DNA of 64,000 bases from Chitinophagaceae bacterium (GCA_016717285.1 JADKFU010000001.1:372001-436000), one strand, 5' to 3'; positions 45,697 through 54,241 are shown, counted from the stretch's first letter. Numbers and translations: made by a program. The notes: a model not told the origin generated them from the sequence alone.

Positions 45697-46737
45697 ATGG
45701 AACAGATAAAAAAAATTTTGTTTTCGCCACCCGTTTTACATAAAGGAAAGAGGTGGAATTTAGTAGTATTTGCTACCCTGCCCACGGGAACAACTCTACG
45801 GCTTAAGACCTGCGGGGGCATCAACCGAGGCAATACCACTGAGGAAAAAGAAAAGAAGGCAGCTGCCTTCTTGAAAAAATTTAAACCGGAAAGAGATCTC
45901 TTTACCGGTGTAAACAATGATAGCTATCAAGCGAAGCTTGACTATTATATTAAACAATACATCGAGAACCATAAATACTTCTGGAAACCACGCACCAGGG
46001 ACACATATTTGCCAATTCTTCGAAGATTCAACAAGTGGTGCAAAAAAAATAAAATTCTGGTAAAACTTCTGAGCGATGATCAGGCAAATTTATTCATGAG
46101 TGAAGCTGTCGGATCATTACACCGCACTACTCATAACCTGTATAAAACAAGCCTTCAAACTTTCTACAAAACCTTCAGGAAGAGAGATAATCCTTTTGAA
46201 ACAGTTATTAAGTTCGCTGAATGTAAAACACCACAGAGGGCCTTCTCTAATTTAGAACTTAATAGAGTACTCAACTATTTCCACGAAAAGGATCCACAGC
46301 TTTTCCTTTTTGCTTACTTCATACTGTTTACTTTTTTAAGAGTTGAGGAAACACGAACGCTTCGGGTAGGAGATATTGATTTCAATGAGAATATCATCAG
46401 GTTACGATTTGAGAACAGTAAAACAAACCGGAATAGATTTCATGCCCTTACACCGGATATATTAGATCACATGGATCAAATACGTAAGAGTGCATTGAAT
46501 TTTTATGTGTTCGGCAGTAATGGCGAACCTGGAGCTACTATGAGGGGTAGAAATCATTTTGGTGAGCTGGCAAGAAAGCTGCTTGATGAATGTGGTTTTG
46601 ATTCACATTATTCACTATACAGTTTCCGGCATACTGGGGCAATTTTACTATATAAACAATGCCATGATGTGAGGATTGTGCAACAAGCTATGCAGCATAC
46701 TAATTATGGAACTACGGAAAAATATTTACGTAATTAA
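45697..46737 (+). CDS. Tyrosine recombinase / integrase
   Basis: A 346-residue integrase from the ATG at 45697 (a GTG at 45625 would give 370 residues and is possible). A SAM-like core-binding domain lies near the middle (TYLPILRRFNKWCKKN, LYKTSLQTFYKTF). The C-terminal catalytic domain shows the first arginine in FLRVEETRTLRVGDI, a lysine in NSKTNRN, the SFRHTGA box with the second arginine, a His in MQHTNYGTTEKYL, and the nucleophilic tyrosine in the same segment. The H of the usual H-x-x-R box is replaced (YSFR). It is oriented away from the tRNA, as in elements that integrate at a tRNA 3' end. Confidence 0.9.
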   Translation: MEQIKKILFSPPVLHKGKRWNLVVFATLPTGTTLRLKTCGGINRGNTTEEKEKKAAAFLKKFKPERDLFTGVNNDSYQAKLDYYIKQYIENHKYFWKPRTRDTYLPILRRFNKWCKKNKILVKLLSDDQANLFMSEAVGSLHRTTHNLYKTSLQTFYKTFRKRDNPFETVIKFAECKTPQRAFSNLELNRVLNYFHEKDPQLFLFAYFILFTFLRVEETRTLRVGDIDFNENIIRLRFENSKTNRNRFHALTPDILDHMDQIRKSALNFYVFGSNGEPGATMRGRNHFGELARKLLDECGFDSHYSLYSFRHTGAILLYKQCHDVRIVQQAMQHTNYGTTEKYLRN

Positions 46738-47384
46738 GGTGTGTTGCAATCCTCTGAAATATTCAAAAGAAGAATCCCATTGAATCTTACGGGCATTTCT
46801 GCGGATAATCGAACATCAGTAGAGATACCGATGTGATATCATTGTCTGAGTTTATTAATAATTGCAAATTCTATGAATTCTATTTCATCAGGTTCAAAGA
46901 CTGATTCAAAGCCTCCTATGTCACTATTCCACGGAAAAAACAAGACAACGACCTTCTAGTGGCATGCCTATATTTTCGGCAGGTTTTAAAAAGGAAAAAT
47001 GAAAAAAAAGGATTGTAATAGGTAAAAAGGTCTAAAGGATACCGAAACCAATTGGGTAAATGGACTAATTTGTACTATTCGTTGATAATTAATGATTTAA
47101 TAAGTCCGAATGGCACCCAATTGCAGCCCATTTGCCCTAAAAAAGCAGTCCAATTATGTTTCCAAAAAGATCTTGTGAACGGAAAAAGAAGTTTACAGGA
47201 TTTGCAGATTTCTTTTTTAACTATCCATTTAGAATTCTTATTATCTGTATTGTGAGTTGCAATTGCGAAATGAAAAGAGTACCCCAAATTTTTATTCATA
47301 AAAGTATATTACTATATTTATGAAGTCTCTTCTATGTTATCGCAATAAATAAAGGAGTCACTTCAGCTAATTTTAAACAATAAT
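46738..47384. other. Gene-free stretch after the integrase
   Basis: About 650 AT-rich bases with no ORF that looks coding. Several short frames occur by chance. It could hold an attachment-site core or regulatory DNA, but I see no specific structure. Confidence 0.4.
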
Positions 47385-47765
47385 ATGATAGACCCTACTG
47401 GTAAAATTACTTTAGCTAAGGAAGCTGGAAATTTCCTGTATCAAATCTACAACTCTATAAAGGTTAATCGTCCGGCAATTGCAGAGGCAGTGACAGCTAT
47501 TCAAAAAGCGGTAATTAAGACACGCAATTTCATTTCAGATCAAGGTTACGTAAGAAATGAAGAATTAACAGAGTTATGGCATATTGCTTTAAATAAAGTA
47601 GTCGCTGCAGGAATCAAGGAAAAGCTTCCCACATACCTCTATCACAAAGCAAAATTCTGGGGTACTCCCGAGGATTGGTTAAATCATCCTCCAACCCTTG
47701 AATTAGTACCACAATTGGATCAATTGGATGAAATATGTAATATGCTATTACTAAAGATCTCATAG
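47385..47765 (+). CDS. Hypothetical island protein upstream of the toxin-antitoxin pair
   Basis: A 126-residue protein I do not recognise. It is probably all-helical, with an N-terminal helix KEAGNFLYQIYNSIKVNRP, a central ITRNFISD-like turn (KTRNFISDQGYVRNEELTE) and a C-terminal helix ending NMLLLKIS. No signal peptide or membrane segment is seen. It ends 65 bases before the RelE-like toxin. A palindrome and promoter in that gap suggest the toxin pair is separately controlled. Its island location suggests an accessory role, but nothing more can be said. Confidence 0.5.
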   Translation: MIDPTGKITLAKEAGNFLYQIYNSIKVNRPAIAEAVTAIQKAVIKTRNFISDQGYVRNEELTELWHIALNKVVAAGIKEKLPTYLYHKAKFWGTPEDWLNHPPTLELVPQLDQLDEICNMLLLKIS

Positions 47766-47796
47766 AAAAAACTTAGGAGGATAAAATTTAATTTTA

Positions 47797-47829
47797 ATTA
47801 CCCTTTTTCGGTAATAATAACTATCTTTG
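47797..47829 (+). promoter_or_regulatory. Palindromic operator and -7 promoter element before the toxin gene
   Basis: The inverted repeat attacc (47797-47802)/ggtaat (47810-47815) is separated by 7 bases. TATCTTTG (47822-47829), matching TAnnTTTG, ends one base before the toxin ATG. The arrangement fits autorepression by the antitoxin, and the closeness to the start codon suggests a leaderless or near-leaderless transcript. Confidence 0.55.
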
Positions 47830-47830
47830 T

Positions 47831-48163
47831 ATGAAGATTGAATACAGCAGTAATAAACTCAGAAAACAATTAAGTACTGCTTCTGAGATGAAAAAAGGAT
47901 TTGGAACTAATGCAAAAAGGCTTTCTAATAGATTAGACGACATTATTGCTTCTCCCAATCTTCTAATTTTAAAACAGATACCAGCTGCGAATTGCCATGC
48001 TTTAGTAGGTGATAAAGAAGGCCAATGGGCAGTGACTGTTACCGGTAACTTTCGTTTGATATTTTCAATAGCAAATGATCCCGTACCAAAGAAGGAGGAT
48101 GGAACAATCAATCTTGAATTAGTAACTGAATTGTCCCTTTTGGAAATTACAGACTATCACTAA
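47831..48163 (+). CDS. RelE/HigB-like toxin
   Basis: A 110-residue protein of the RelE/ParE superfamily (HigB-like group). The N-terminal helix MKIEYSSNKLRKQLSTASEM, the arginine in KRLSNRLDDIIASPNLLILK, the strand HALVGDKEGQWAVTVTGNFR and the late arginine-bearing NFRLIFS fit the mRNA interferase fold. The partner antitoxin gene begins 21 bases later. Such toxins cleave mRNA at the ribosome when the antitoxin is lost. The ATG at 47831 is preferred because it is the only start giving the first helix. Confidence 0.85.
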   Translation: MKIEYSSNKLRKQLSTASEMKKGFGTNAKRLSNRLDDIIASPNLLILKQIPAANCHALVGDKEGQWAVTVTGNFRLIFSIANDPVPKKEDGTINLELVTELSLLEITDYH

Positions 48164-48184
48164 CTAGTTAATTATGGAATTTGT

Positions 48185-49291
48185 ATGACTAAATTAAGAG
48201 ATGAACGCGAACTTCTTTCAAAACCTGGTGATACTATCCTGGAAACAATAGAGCATCTCAAGATGAGTCAAGTTGAATTAGCCGAAAGGATGGGGAAAAC
48301 TCCTCCCAAGATTAATGATATAACTGCAGGAAAAGAACCAATTACAATATTGACAGCCCTTCAATTAGAAAAAGTTCTCGGAATTGACGCTCAGTTTTGG
48401 TTAAATCGTGAAACTCTTTACAGAGAGAAATTATCAAGAATTCAAGAAGAAGAAGCGTTAGAATTATCATTAGAATGGTTAAAGGTTCAACCCAGAAAGC
48501 ATTTGAAAGAATATGGTTATCTTAAAAGTGATAAAATCGATTACCAAACTTTAAATGAATGTTTACAATTTTATGGAATAGCATCACCAATTCAATGGGA
48601 AACATTCTATGTGAACAATATTGTATCTACCCAATTTAGGAAAAGTGGTGCCTATAAAGTGTCAGTGAGTAGTTTAATAGCATGGTTAAGAATTGGAGAA
48701 TTAGAAATGAAAAGACTTACTCTACCTGCCTTTAATAAAGAACATTTCAAAGAGTCTCTTAAAGATATTCGCAAACTTGTAAAAATTCAACCAGAAGATT
48801 ACGCCCAGCAGTTAAAAGCCATTGCATTCAAAGCTGGAGTTTGTATCGTATTTTCTATATGCATACCCGGTGCACCTGTAAGCGGTGCTACTCGCTGGAT
48901 TGCTGGAAATCCATTAATCCAAATAACAGACCGCTTTAAATTTAACGACGAATTCTGGTTTACAATTTTTCATGAAGCAGGGCATGTATTATTACATGGG
49001 AGGAAGGATATATTCATTGAAGATTTCATTGAAGCAAATCAGGATGAGGAAAAAGAAGCACAAGCTAATGATTTTGCAAACAAGGTTTTGTTACCTTATA
49101 ATATTGAATCCGAATTTGAAAATAAATTTTCCGAAAGTGATATTCGTCGAGTTGCTATTAAGTATGATACACATCCTGCAATAGTTCTCTATCGGTTAAA
49201 AGAACTAGAACTAGTAAATTACTCATTTGGAAATTCACTTAGGTATAGAATCACATTTGTTAACTTATTAAGGCGAGGAGACCATATGTAA
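48185..49291 (+). CDS. Xre-ImmA/IrrE fused antitoxin/metallopeptidase
   Basis: A 368-residue protein. Residues about 14-75 are an HigA-type helix-turn-helix (VELAERMGKTPPKINDITAG, then QLEKVLGIDAQFWLNRE). The C-terminal part (about 230-340) is an ImmA/IrrE-type zinc metallopeptidase with H-E-x-x-H in TIFHEAGHVLLHG (His263 to His267) and a following glutamate region (EAQANDFANKVLLP). Fusions of this kind pair with RelE-like toxins in type II modules, where the HTH part represses the operon. The middle is helical and unassigned. It ends 14 bases before the sce7725-type gene, which may therefore be in the same transcript. Confidence 0.9.
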   Translation: MTKLRDERELLSKPGDTILETIEHLKMSQVELAERMGKTPPKINDITAGKEPITILTALQLEKVLGIDAQFWLNRETLYREKLSRIQEEEALELSLEWLKVQPRKHLKEYGYLKSDKIDYQTLNECLQFYGIASPIQWETFYVNNIVSTQFRKSGAYKVSVSSLIAWLRIGELEMKRLTLPAFNKEHFKESLKDIRKLVKIQPEDYAQQLKAIAFKAGVCIVFSICIPGAPVSGATRWIAGNPLIQITDRFKFNDEFWFTIFHEAGHVLLHGRKDIFIEDFIEANQDEEKEAQANDFANKVLLPYNIESEFENKFSESDIRRVAIKYDTHPAIVLYRLKELELVNYSFGNSLRYRITFVNLLRRGDHM

Positions 49292-49305
49292 TAAAAATTC
49301 GTAGC

Positions 49306-50446
49306 ATGAATTCTCAACTAAGGTATGTACCAGCATTTAGATGTCGTCAGCAGGAAATAATAGTTATAAAATCTTTCGATTTTGGCGATCGAATATATCC
49401 ACTTCTTGAAATTATTCAAGAAAATCTTTTAAGGGAAGAATCGGTAAATAAATCGAAAAAGAAATCCAATAGAGCTAAAAGAACAAGAACCTTTGAAGAT
49501 GAATATTTGCCCATACTTAAAAAGATTAAAGCAAAAAAAATCTTCATTGACCTTCCTGTTCAGTTAAATCCAACCGGGAAAAAAAATAAAATCATTCAGT
49601 TTCTGCAGGAAATTGTGGGGGATATGGAAAAACGCATTGAATATATTAAAAAATTATCTCCACTTTCTACCTATATAATTCCTGTTATTTCTACATACTC
49701 CCAAAGATCCGGTACGCTAAACTCAATTACAACTCAAGAAGCACGACTGCGCAACTTCTTTCCGATAATAGCTTTTCGAACTTTTCGGATAACTGTGCAG
49801 AATGATTTAGCCCAGATTAAACCAATAATAAAACCATCTGACTATATCATTCTAGATCTTGAAGATGCCTCAACAGCTGATATAGACGGGGAATTAAAAG
49901 AGAACATTTCACAAATAAAAGAACTGAATTGCACAAAAATCATCCAGCGGAATGCCATACCTAAAAATATTACTTATACAGGATTAGAACATGGCGCGCC
50001 TATTTTGAATATAGATAATGAATTGCTTAATAGGTTTCACGACCTTGGTGGAGATTGTTTCTCCGATTACGCCGGGATTAAAAAAAGATTTTGGAGTAGG
50101 TGGCGTGATAAGCCCTGGTTATCTTTATTACGACGCTGTAAGCAATTCATTTTATGGGTATAGATTTAAGCATGGAAGCCATAAAAAAGATGAAAAGGGT
50201 CCTGAACCCTCTGAATTTGAAACTACAATAGTGCCAGCTGTAATTGCTTCTGAGGCCACTCAGAGAATGAAAGAACATTCATTGGATTTTTTAGGTAGTG
50301 ACAATAAAGGTTGGAGTATTATCAATAAAATTCATCAGGGTTTAGAAAAAGGTAACAGCGCTGCTAAATTTAAAAGAATTGGAATGGAACATTATCTACA
50401 TTGTTTAAAATGCAGAATAGCTAATCATGACTTTGATGTTACATGA
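49306..50446 (+). pseudogene. sce7725/beta-type family protein gene interrupted by a frameshift
   Basis: The first frame (49306-50163, 285 residues) begins NSQLRYVPAFRCRQQEIIVI, as in phage beta/sce7725-like proteins. It reads well to the FSDYAGIKK segment. There an A7 run (50080-50086) shifts the frame. The family-like remainder (DFGVGG, ISPGYLYYDAVSNSFYGY, then KSEFETTIVPAV-type sequence FETTIVPAVIASEATQRMKE) continues in the +1 frame to 50446, while the first frame ends in a non-family tail. Removing one A would give a single protein of about 380 residues, the family length. The cause may be a real mutation or a homopolymer sequencing error. Function unknown. Confidence 0.8.
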
Positions 50447-50451
50447 TACAT

Positions 50452-51225
50452 CTAATTACTGTAAATAATTGACGGATGAATATTTGTATTGAAGAAAAAC
50501 TGAACATCGATCGGGAAGATAGCATTCGAATTTTTACATAAAAAATCCCATCTATGCCTATAACGGGTTTTCAAGATTTTCTTGAATAACGAATTAATTT
50601 CTAATGCACTATGCGCTTGTAAAATATTCGTTGTAACTCCGTCACAATCAGGAAAATTCATTATTAATTCCTTTTTTGTTAATAAATCCAATTGGCACTT
50701 AGGTAAAATGTGATTATTTAAGGTTGCCTTTCTTAAAATTATAGATCGACTATCTTTGTAAATCAAAATACCCGCATTTTGAGGTAACAAAGCAATAGCA
50801 TTTTTCTCGTGTTTGTGATCAATTAAGACATAATTAAACTCGAAAACAAGCATGTAATCTAATATTTGCTTTTTTAGTTTTGATAAATTATCTAATTCTG
50901 ATTTTATCTCAAAGCTTGTGGTATGACCATTAATTGACAAAAAGTCTAATCTACTATTATTAACTTTTATTTCAAAAGCGCCTATCACATTCTGTTTTCT
51001 TTCGTGCATTTCAAATAGAGCATGTTTTAGAATCTCTTCCCCTCGATAATTTTCTATTAGTCTTTTATTCAAAACTTTGTGAAGTTCATACTTTGAATAT
51101 CCTGAAAAGGATTCATTTGGAAATGCACTTTTAAGCAGTGATGCAAGCTCTGGGTAATAATTCATTGTCTTATATCTCTTTGCCAATGAATTAATATCTC
51201 TAATCAACGGACTTTGAAGCTGCAT
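50452..51225 (-). CDS. sce7726 family protein with PD-(D/E)XK-like motif
   Basis: A 257-residue protein of the sce7726 family. It begins MQLQSPLIRDINSLAKRYKT and has the family's core VIGAFEIKVNNSRLDFLSIN, with an E, then R-L-D, then GHTTSFEIKSELD. The D and the E-x-K lie in the spacing expected of PD-(D/E)XK nucleases, so a nuclease fold is inferred. It faces the sce7725-type gene tail to tail, 5 bases apart. In Sorangium the two families take their names from neighbouring loci, which fits a functional pair. Function is not established. Codon composition is AT-rich like the rest of the island. Confidence 0.8.
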   Translation of the reverse strand: MQLQSPLIRDINSLAKRYKTMNYYPELASLLKSAFPNESFSGYSKYELHKVLNKRLIENYRGEEILKHALFEMHERKQNVIGAFEIKVNNSRLDFLSINGHTTSFEIKSELDNLSKLKKQILDYMLVFEFNYVLIDHKHEKNAIALLPQNAGILIYKDSRSIILRKATLNNHILPKCQLDLLTKKELIMNFPDCDGVTTNILQAHSALEINSLFKKILKTRYRHRWDFLCKNSNAIFPIDVQFFFNTNIHPSIIYSN

Positions 51226-51470
51226 ACTTGGATAGGTTTAGTTCGTAACATGTATATAATGGAAGATCAAAATGTGGAGTTGCATCAGCGATTTATTCTT
51301 TTTTACGAAGTTTTTTAAATCATTCTTTTTTTAAGAGAAAAGAACCATATTAAATGGGTTTAAAAAGTAAAATGAATTCAAAAAGATCATATCATCGTCA
51401 ATGAGTTTGCTAGTAATGTAATCAATTTATTGAAAATTCAAAGGCCCTAAAAATTAATCAAGTTAAAATG

Positions 51471-52349
51471 CTAAAAAGGGAGATCTGAATCATCTCTTTT
51501 TACTATGTCGTAATCCTGCATAAATCTTTCCAATTTTCGAAATGATTCTAAAAAACCCACTCTATTTCCCCAATTACTTCCTTCATCTTCAACATTTGGT
51601 TCAAGGAAATTTCCTCTTGGATCAATATAAGATTGGATCGACCCAGAATCAAGACAAGATTTAGTATGTTCCCAATCCAAATCAAAAATATTTTGTGTTG
51701 ATAATACAAAGGAATTTACAAGACCCTCAAATATATCTATGTCATAGTTTATTTTTGGAGTTGATAATTTTTTTTCTGTTGAAGTGTGTTTTGCTGTAAA
51801 CCTAACGATTGCTAAGACCTCTTCTAATAATTCTCTATCATCGCGTAATGAGGTGTTCTCAACCTTGTTTTCTTCAAGAATCTTTAGTATTTTTTGATCA
51901 AGTTTCTGCCACCATAATTCAAATACTTCATCTAAAATCTTATCCTCAAGTTTTTGGTCACTAAGGCTATTGTTTATTGTCCTCAGAAGTTTTTTTACAT
52001 CAAGCTTATTGAATTGAGAAGTTTGAAATTGAGTTAATGGTCCCTTAAAATCTGAGTTATCAAGACCAAAAAGTATTGGGCAAACTTTTGAGGTGTCAAG
52101 TGTCTTAGAAAGAGCACCGGCTTCAAACATCATCCATTGGCTATCTAAATTTTCTTTTGTAAAAATAAAAATCCCAATTTTACATTCTTCCAATTCCTTT
52201 GCGATATTAGAACTCCAACGACTACCTTTTTCAATGTCTGAAGGTGTGAAATATGGCTTAACTGCTTGTAAAACCGCTGGTAACCAATCCTTAAAAGTCT
52301 CACCAATTCTTTGACTTAATGGTCCTGACCAACTTATAAAAACTTTCAT
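51471..52349 (-). CDS. TIR-domain protein (island TIR 1)
   Basis: A 292-residue protein. Residues 1-125 are a TIR domain (MKVFISWSGPLSQRIGETFK, then PYFTPSDIEKGSRWSSNIAK, then IFIFTKENLDSQWMMFEAGA with the putative catalytic Glu76, then CPILFGLD). The rest is mostly helical (about 130-210, with LSDQKLEDKILDEVFELWWQ), followed by an acidic C-terminal region with no recognised domain. Bacterial TIR domains of this type often degrade NAD+ after sensing a phage signal. It is the second gene of a minus-strand group after the other TIR gene, with 77 bases between the two coding parts. 51226-51470 holds no gene. Confidence 0.85.
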   Translation of the reverse strand: MKVFISWSGPLSQRIGETFKDWLPAVLQAVKPYFTPSDIEKGSRWSSNIAKELEECKIGIFIFTKENLDSQWMMFEAGALSKTLDTSKVCPILFGLDNSDFKGPLTQFQTSQFNKLDVKKLLRTINNSLSDQKLEDKILDEVFELWWQKLDQKILKILEENKVENTSLRDDRELLEEVLAIVRFTAKHTSTEKKLSTPKINYDIDIFEGLVNSFVLSTQNIFDLDWEHTKSCLDSGSIQSYIDPRGNFLEPNVEDEGSNWGNRVGFLESFRKLERFMQDYDIVKRDDSDLPF

Positions 52350-52426
52350 GATTCTATTTTAATTAATTCATTAACAAGGTTACATATTTTTTGCAGAAAT
52401 TGACTAATATTTAAATTCAGAACTCA

Positions 52427-52597
52427 TTATCTTTCGGAAGTTAATCCGAGAATTAAGAGGCCAGCCAATATACCAAATCCAATTTTTGCTTCACTAGCTT
52501 TTCTTTCATTTTCAATTCGTATTGCTTCAAGTTGTCGTTGTTGCATTTGTTGTTGACGAGTTCTCTGTGCCTCAATTCTTTTTAGCTCCTTTTGCTT
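52427..52597 (-). other. Coiled-coil/membrane tail in frame after the TIR 2 stop codon
   Basis: In the same frame as TIR 2, the codons after its TGA continue for 56 sense codons (KQKELKRIEAQRTRQQQMQQ, then RQLEAIRIENERKASEAK, then IGFGILAGLLILGLTSER) to a TAA. This is a Gln/Arg coiled coil followed by one membrane helix. It may be reached by readthrough, may start at an internal ATG (MQQRQLEA), or may be a lost 3' domain. Confidence 0.65.
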
Positions 52598-52981
52598 TCA
52601 GTACATCAAAAGTGAACGACTCATGTTTTCTAAAGCTTTCTGAGGTTGATTTGGATCATACAAAATGTATCCTTTCCCAAAGTTAAAACCTGTAATTTTT
52701 TTGTCAATCCCCACTTGTACAATTTGCAGGTAGGGTTTGTTGAGTGATTTAATGTAGCCAATTTCTTGCTGGACAAAATTTGAATTGAACCCGTTTTCAG
52801 TTAACAGGATTAAAGCAATATCACTTGTCTTAATCATATTTTCGATCTTCTCTGTAATTGTTCTTTGCAGGTCTTCATAGTGCTCTGCAACAAGTAATGC
52901 AATTCCATGAGGTTCAAGAGTTTTCTTAATGCTATTTATAAGCTCATGGTCAATTAAAGCATGACTTACAAAAATTTTCAT
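52598..52981 (-). CDS. TIR-domain protein (island TIR 2), TGA-interrupted before a membrane tail
   Basis: A 127-residue protein that is entirely a TIR domain. It has the first strand MKIFVSHALIDHELINSIKK, the AEHYEDLQRTITEKIENMIK segment, ALILLTENGFNSNFVQQEIG with the putative catalytic Glu73, and KPYLQIVQVGIDKKI. It ends at a TGA at 52598-52600. The same frame continues past the TGA with a coiled-coil/membrane tail, suggesting an originally longer protein or regulated readthrough. It is first in the minus-strand group that includes TIR 1 and possibly the sce7726-type gene. The size alone resembles stand-alone TIR effectors such as ThsB. Confidence 0.75.
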   Translation of the reverse strand: MKIFVSHALIDHELINSIKKTLEPHGIALLVAEHYEDLQRTITEKIENMIKTSDIALILLTENGFNSNFVQQEIGYIKSLNKPYLQIVQVGIDKKITGFNFGKGYILYDPNQPQKALENMSRSLLMY

Positions 52982-53181
52982 GTTAATTATTGTCTTCTTA
53001 TTATTTCAAGTAATCATTATAAACTTTATAGTTTCAAGTTAATTGAGGTTTAATCATTGCAGGAAACAGATTGAAACGACCAAATTGAAATGTGGGACAA
53101 AAACTACCTGCGGAGCATGAAACTCAGTCCTTTTCACGTGTGCTGTTGGCAGCTGCTTTACGTTTCACGGTAATTCGTCAT

Positions 53182-53538
53182 TTAGTTACTTCCTCGTTGC
53201 TCAATGATTTTACTTTCTATTCTCACATTGTCAATGTCTGTAGAAATATGATAGCCTATTGACTTTTTGTTTTCGTTATAGTCGTATTCAAAAAGGGGAA
53301 TCACATTCTGTCCGCTTGCAACTTGATATGGGGTAACGACAATTTTATCTTCCGTAAGAAAAATAGTTTGTGTTGGATAATTTTTTAAGTAATAAATGTT
53401 CAACTTGCCCTTTTTAGAACTTCTATCATAAGTTGTGGTTAAAAGTTTGACAGTTTGATGAATTTTATTTTGAAGGTCTTGCACTTGAATTCCTGTTTTT
53501 GTCGCAAGTGATATGCAAAATTCAGTTTCTGGGTCCAC
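53182..53538 (-). CDS. Hypothetical protein, possibly a 5'-truncated remnant
   Basis: A 118-residue reading frame with a GTG start. It is mostly beta-strand-like (IYYLKNYPTQTIFLTEDKIV, VIPLFEYDYNENKKSIGYHI). The frame stays open upstream to about 53617, without an ATG. It therefore looks like the C-terminal part of a longer gene that has lost its start. The product is unknown. The neighbouring plus-strand frame at 53596-53763 is also incomplete, so this part of the island appears to be degraded or rearranged. 52982-53181 shows nothing gene-like. Confidence 0.45.
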   Translation of the reverse strand: MDPETEFCISLATKTGIQVQDLQNKIHQTVKLLTTTYDRSSKKGKLNIYYLKNYPTQTIFLTEDKIVVTPYQVASGQNVIPLFEYDYNENKKSIGYHISTDIDNVRIESKIIEQRGSN

Positions 53539-53595
53539 AAAAAAGAATTCAGTTAAAGTTGAGACTCTATTAAATCGTTCCTCAAGTTGAGTTGA

Positions 53596-53763
53596 GTGAA
53601 TGGAAAATCAGATTCTTTTGACTTTCAAAAGTCAGATGAAATTTTGAAATCAATTCAGTCAGAGTTTGGAAACAAATCCGTGAACGAACTTCTCACTCAG
53701 GAAAATGCTGACTATGATGCACTCTGCAAAAAGAATGAGCAATACACAGTAAGTAAATTCTAA
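53596..53763 (+). CDS. Short open frame (55 codons) directly before a HigA-type gene
   Basis: A GTG-started 55-residue frame, mostly charged helix (EILKSIQSEFGNKSVNELLT near its middle), ending 12 bases before the HigA-type gene. It occupies the position where a HigB toxin gene normally lies but has no HigB motif. It could be the 3' remnant of an upstream gene or a small toxin of another type. Confidence 0.35.
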   Translation: MNGKSDSFDFQKSDEILKSIQSEFGNKSVNELLTQENADYDALCKKNEQYTVSKF

Positions 53764-53775
53764 AAACAAATCAAG

Positions 53776-54219
53776 ATGGAAACTTTGAAATATAAAATCA
53801 TCAAAAGCAAGAAGCAATACAATGAGTATTGCAATCAACTTGAAGAAATTCTAAACAGCCGCAGCAAATCAAAAGCGGTGAATGAGGAAATAGAATTGCT
53901 GAATTTGCTCATTGAGAAATGGGATAGTGAACACAATTCATTTCACGACTTGGACCCAGTTCAACTTTTGAAATCTTTGATGGAAGACCATAACATCAAG
54001 CCAATTTCATTGGCTGAATTGTTAGGAGTTAGCAAAGGTTTGGTTTCTGATATTCTGAATTACAAAAAAGGATTGAGCAAAGACATCATCAGAAAACTCT
54101 CTGACACTTTCAAACTTTCTCACGAAGCATTCAACAGACATTATGATTTGATTGCTTCAATCAACGGCAAACACACTCATTCAAAAGCTGCAACTTCAAG
54201 AAGAAGAATTGCGGTTTAA
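53776..54219 (+). CDS. HigA-type helix-turn-helix regulator
   Basis: A 147-residue protein. The N-terminal 60 residues are helical, as in HigA-family antitoxins of Bacteroidota (KYKIIKSKKQYNEYCNQLEE). The helix-turn-helix lies at about 80-125 (ISLAELLGVSKGLVSDILNY, then KGLSKDIIRKLSDTFKL). The C-terminus is basic (SRRRIAV). In the usual pair the HigB toxin precedes it. Here only a 55-codon frame is present, so it looks like an orphan regulator or the survivor of a lost module. The next gene starts 22 bases after its stop, so the two may be co-transcribed. Confidence 0.8.
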   Translation: METLKYKIIKSKKQYNEYCNQLEEILNSRSKSKAVNEEIELLNLLIEKWDSEHNSFHDLDPVQLLKSLMEDHNIKPISLAELLGVSKGLVSDILNYKKGLSKDIIRKLSDTFKLSHEAFNRHYDLIASINGKHTHSKAATSRRRIAV

Positions 54220-54241
54220 TATTTTATCTACAACTCAGAAA

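Noticed and set aside
47052..47255. 67-codon open frame in the post-integrase gap
   Set aside because: Low-complexity hydrophobic product, no supporting motif or start context, and AT-rich DNA gives such frames by chance.
50080..50087. Programmed ribosomal frameshift in the sce7725-type gene
   Set aside because: The needed shift is +1, whereas A-run slippage usually gives -1. A homopolymer error or mutation is simpler.
52598..52600. Selenocysteine decoding of the TGA in TIR 2
   Set aside because: No recognisable SECIS-like hairpin was seen, and the position is not a cysteine-like catalytic site.
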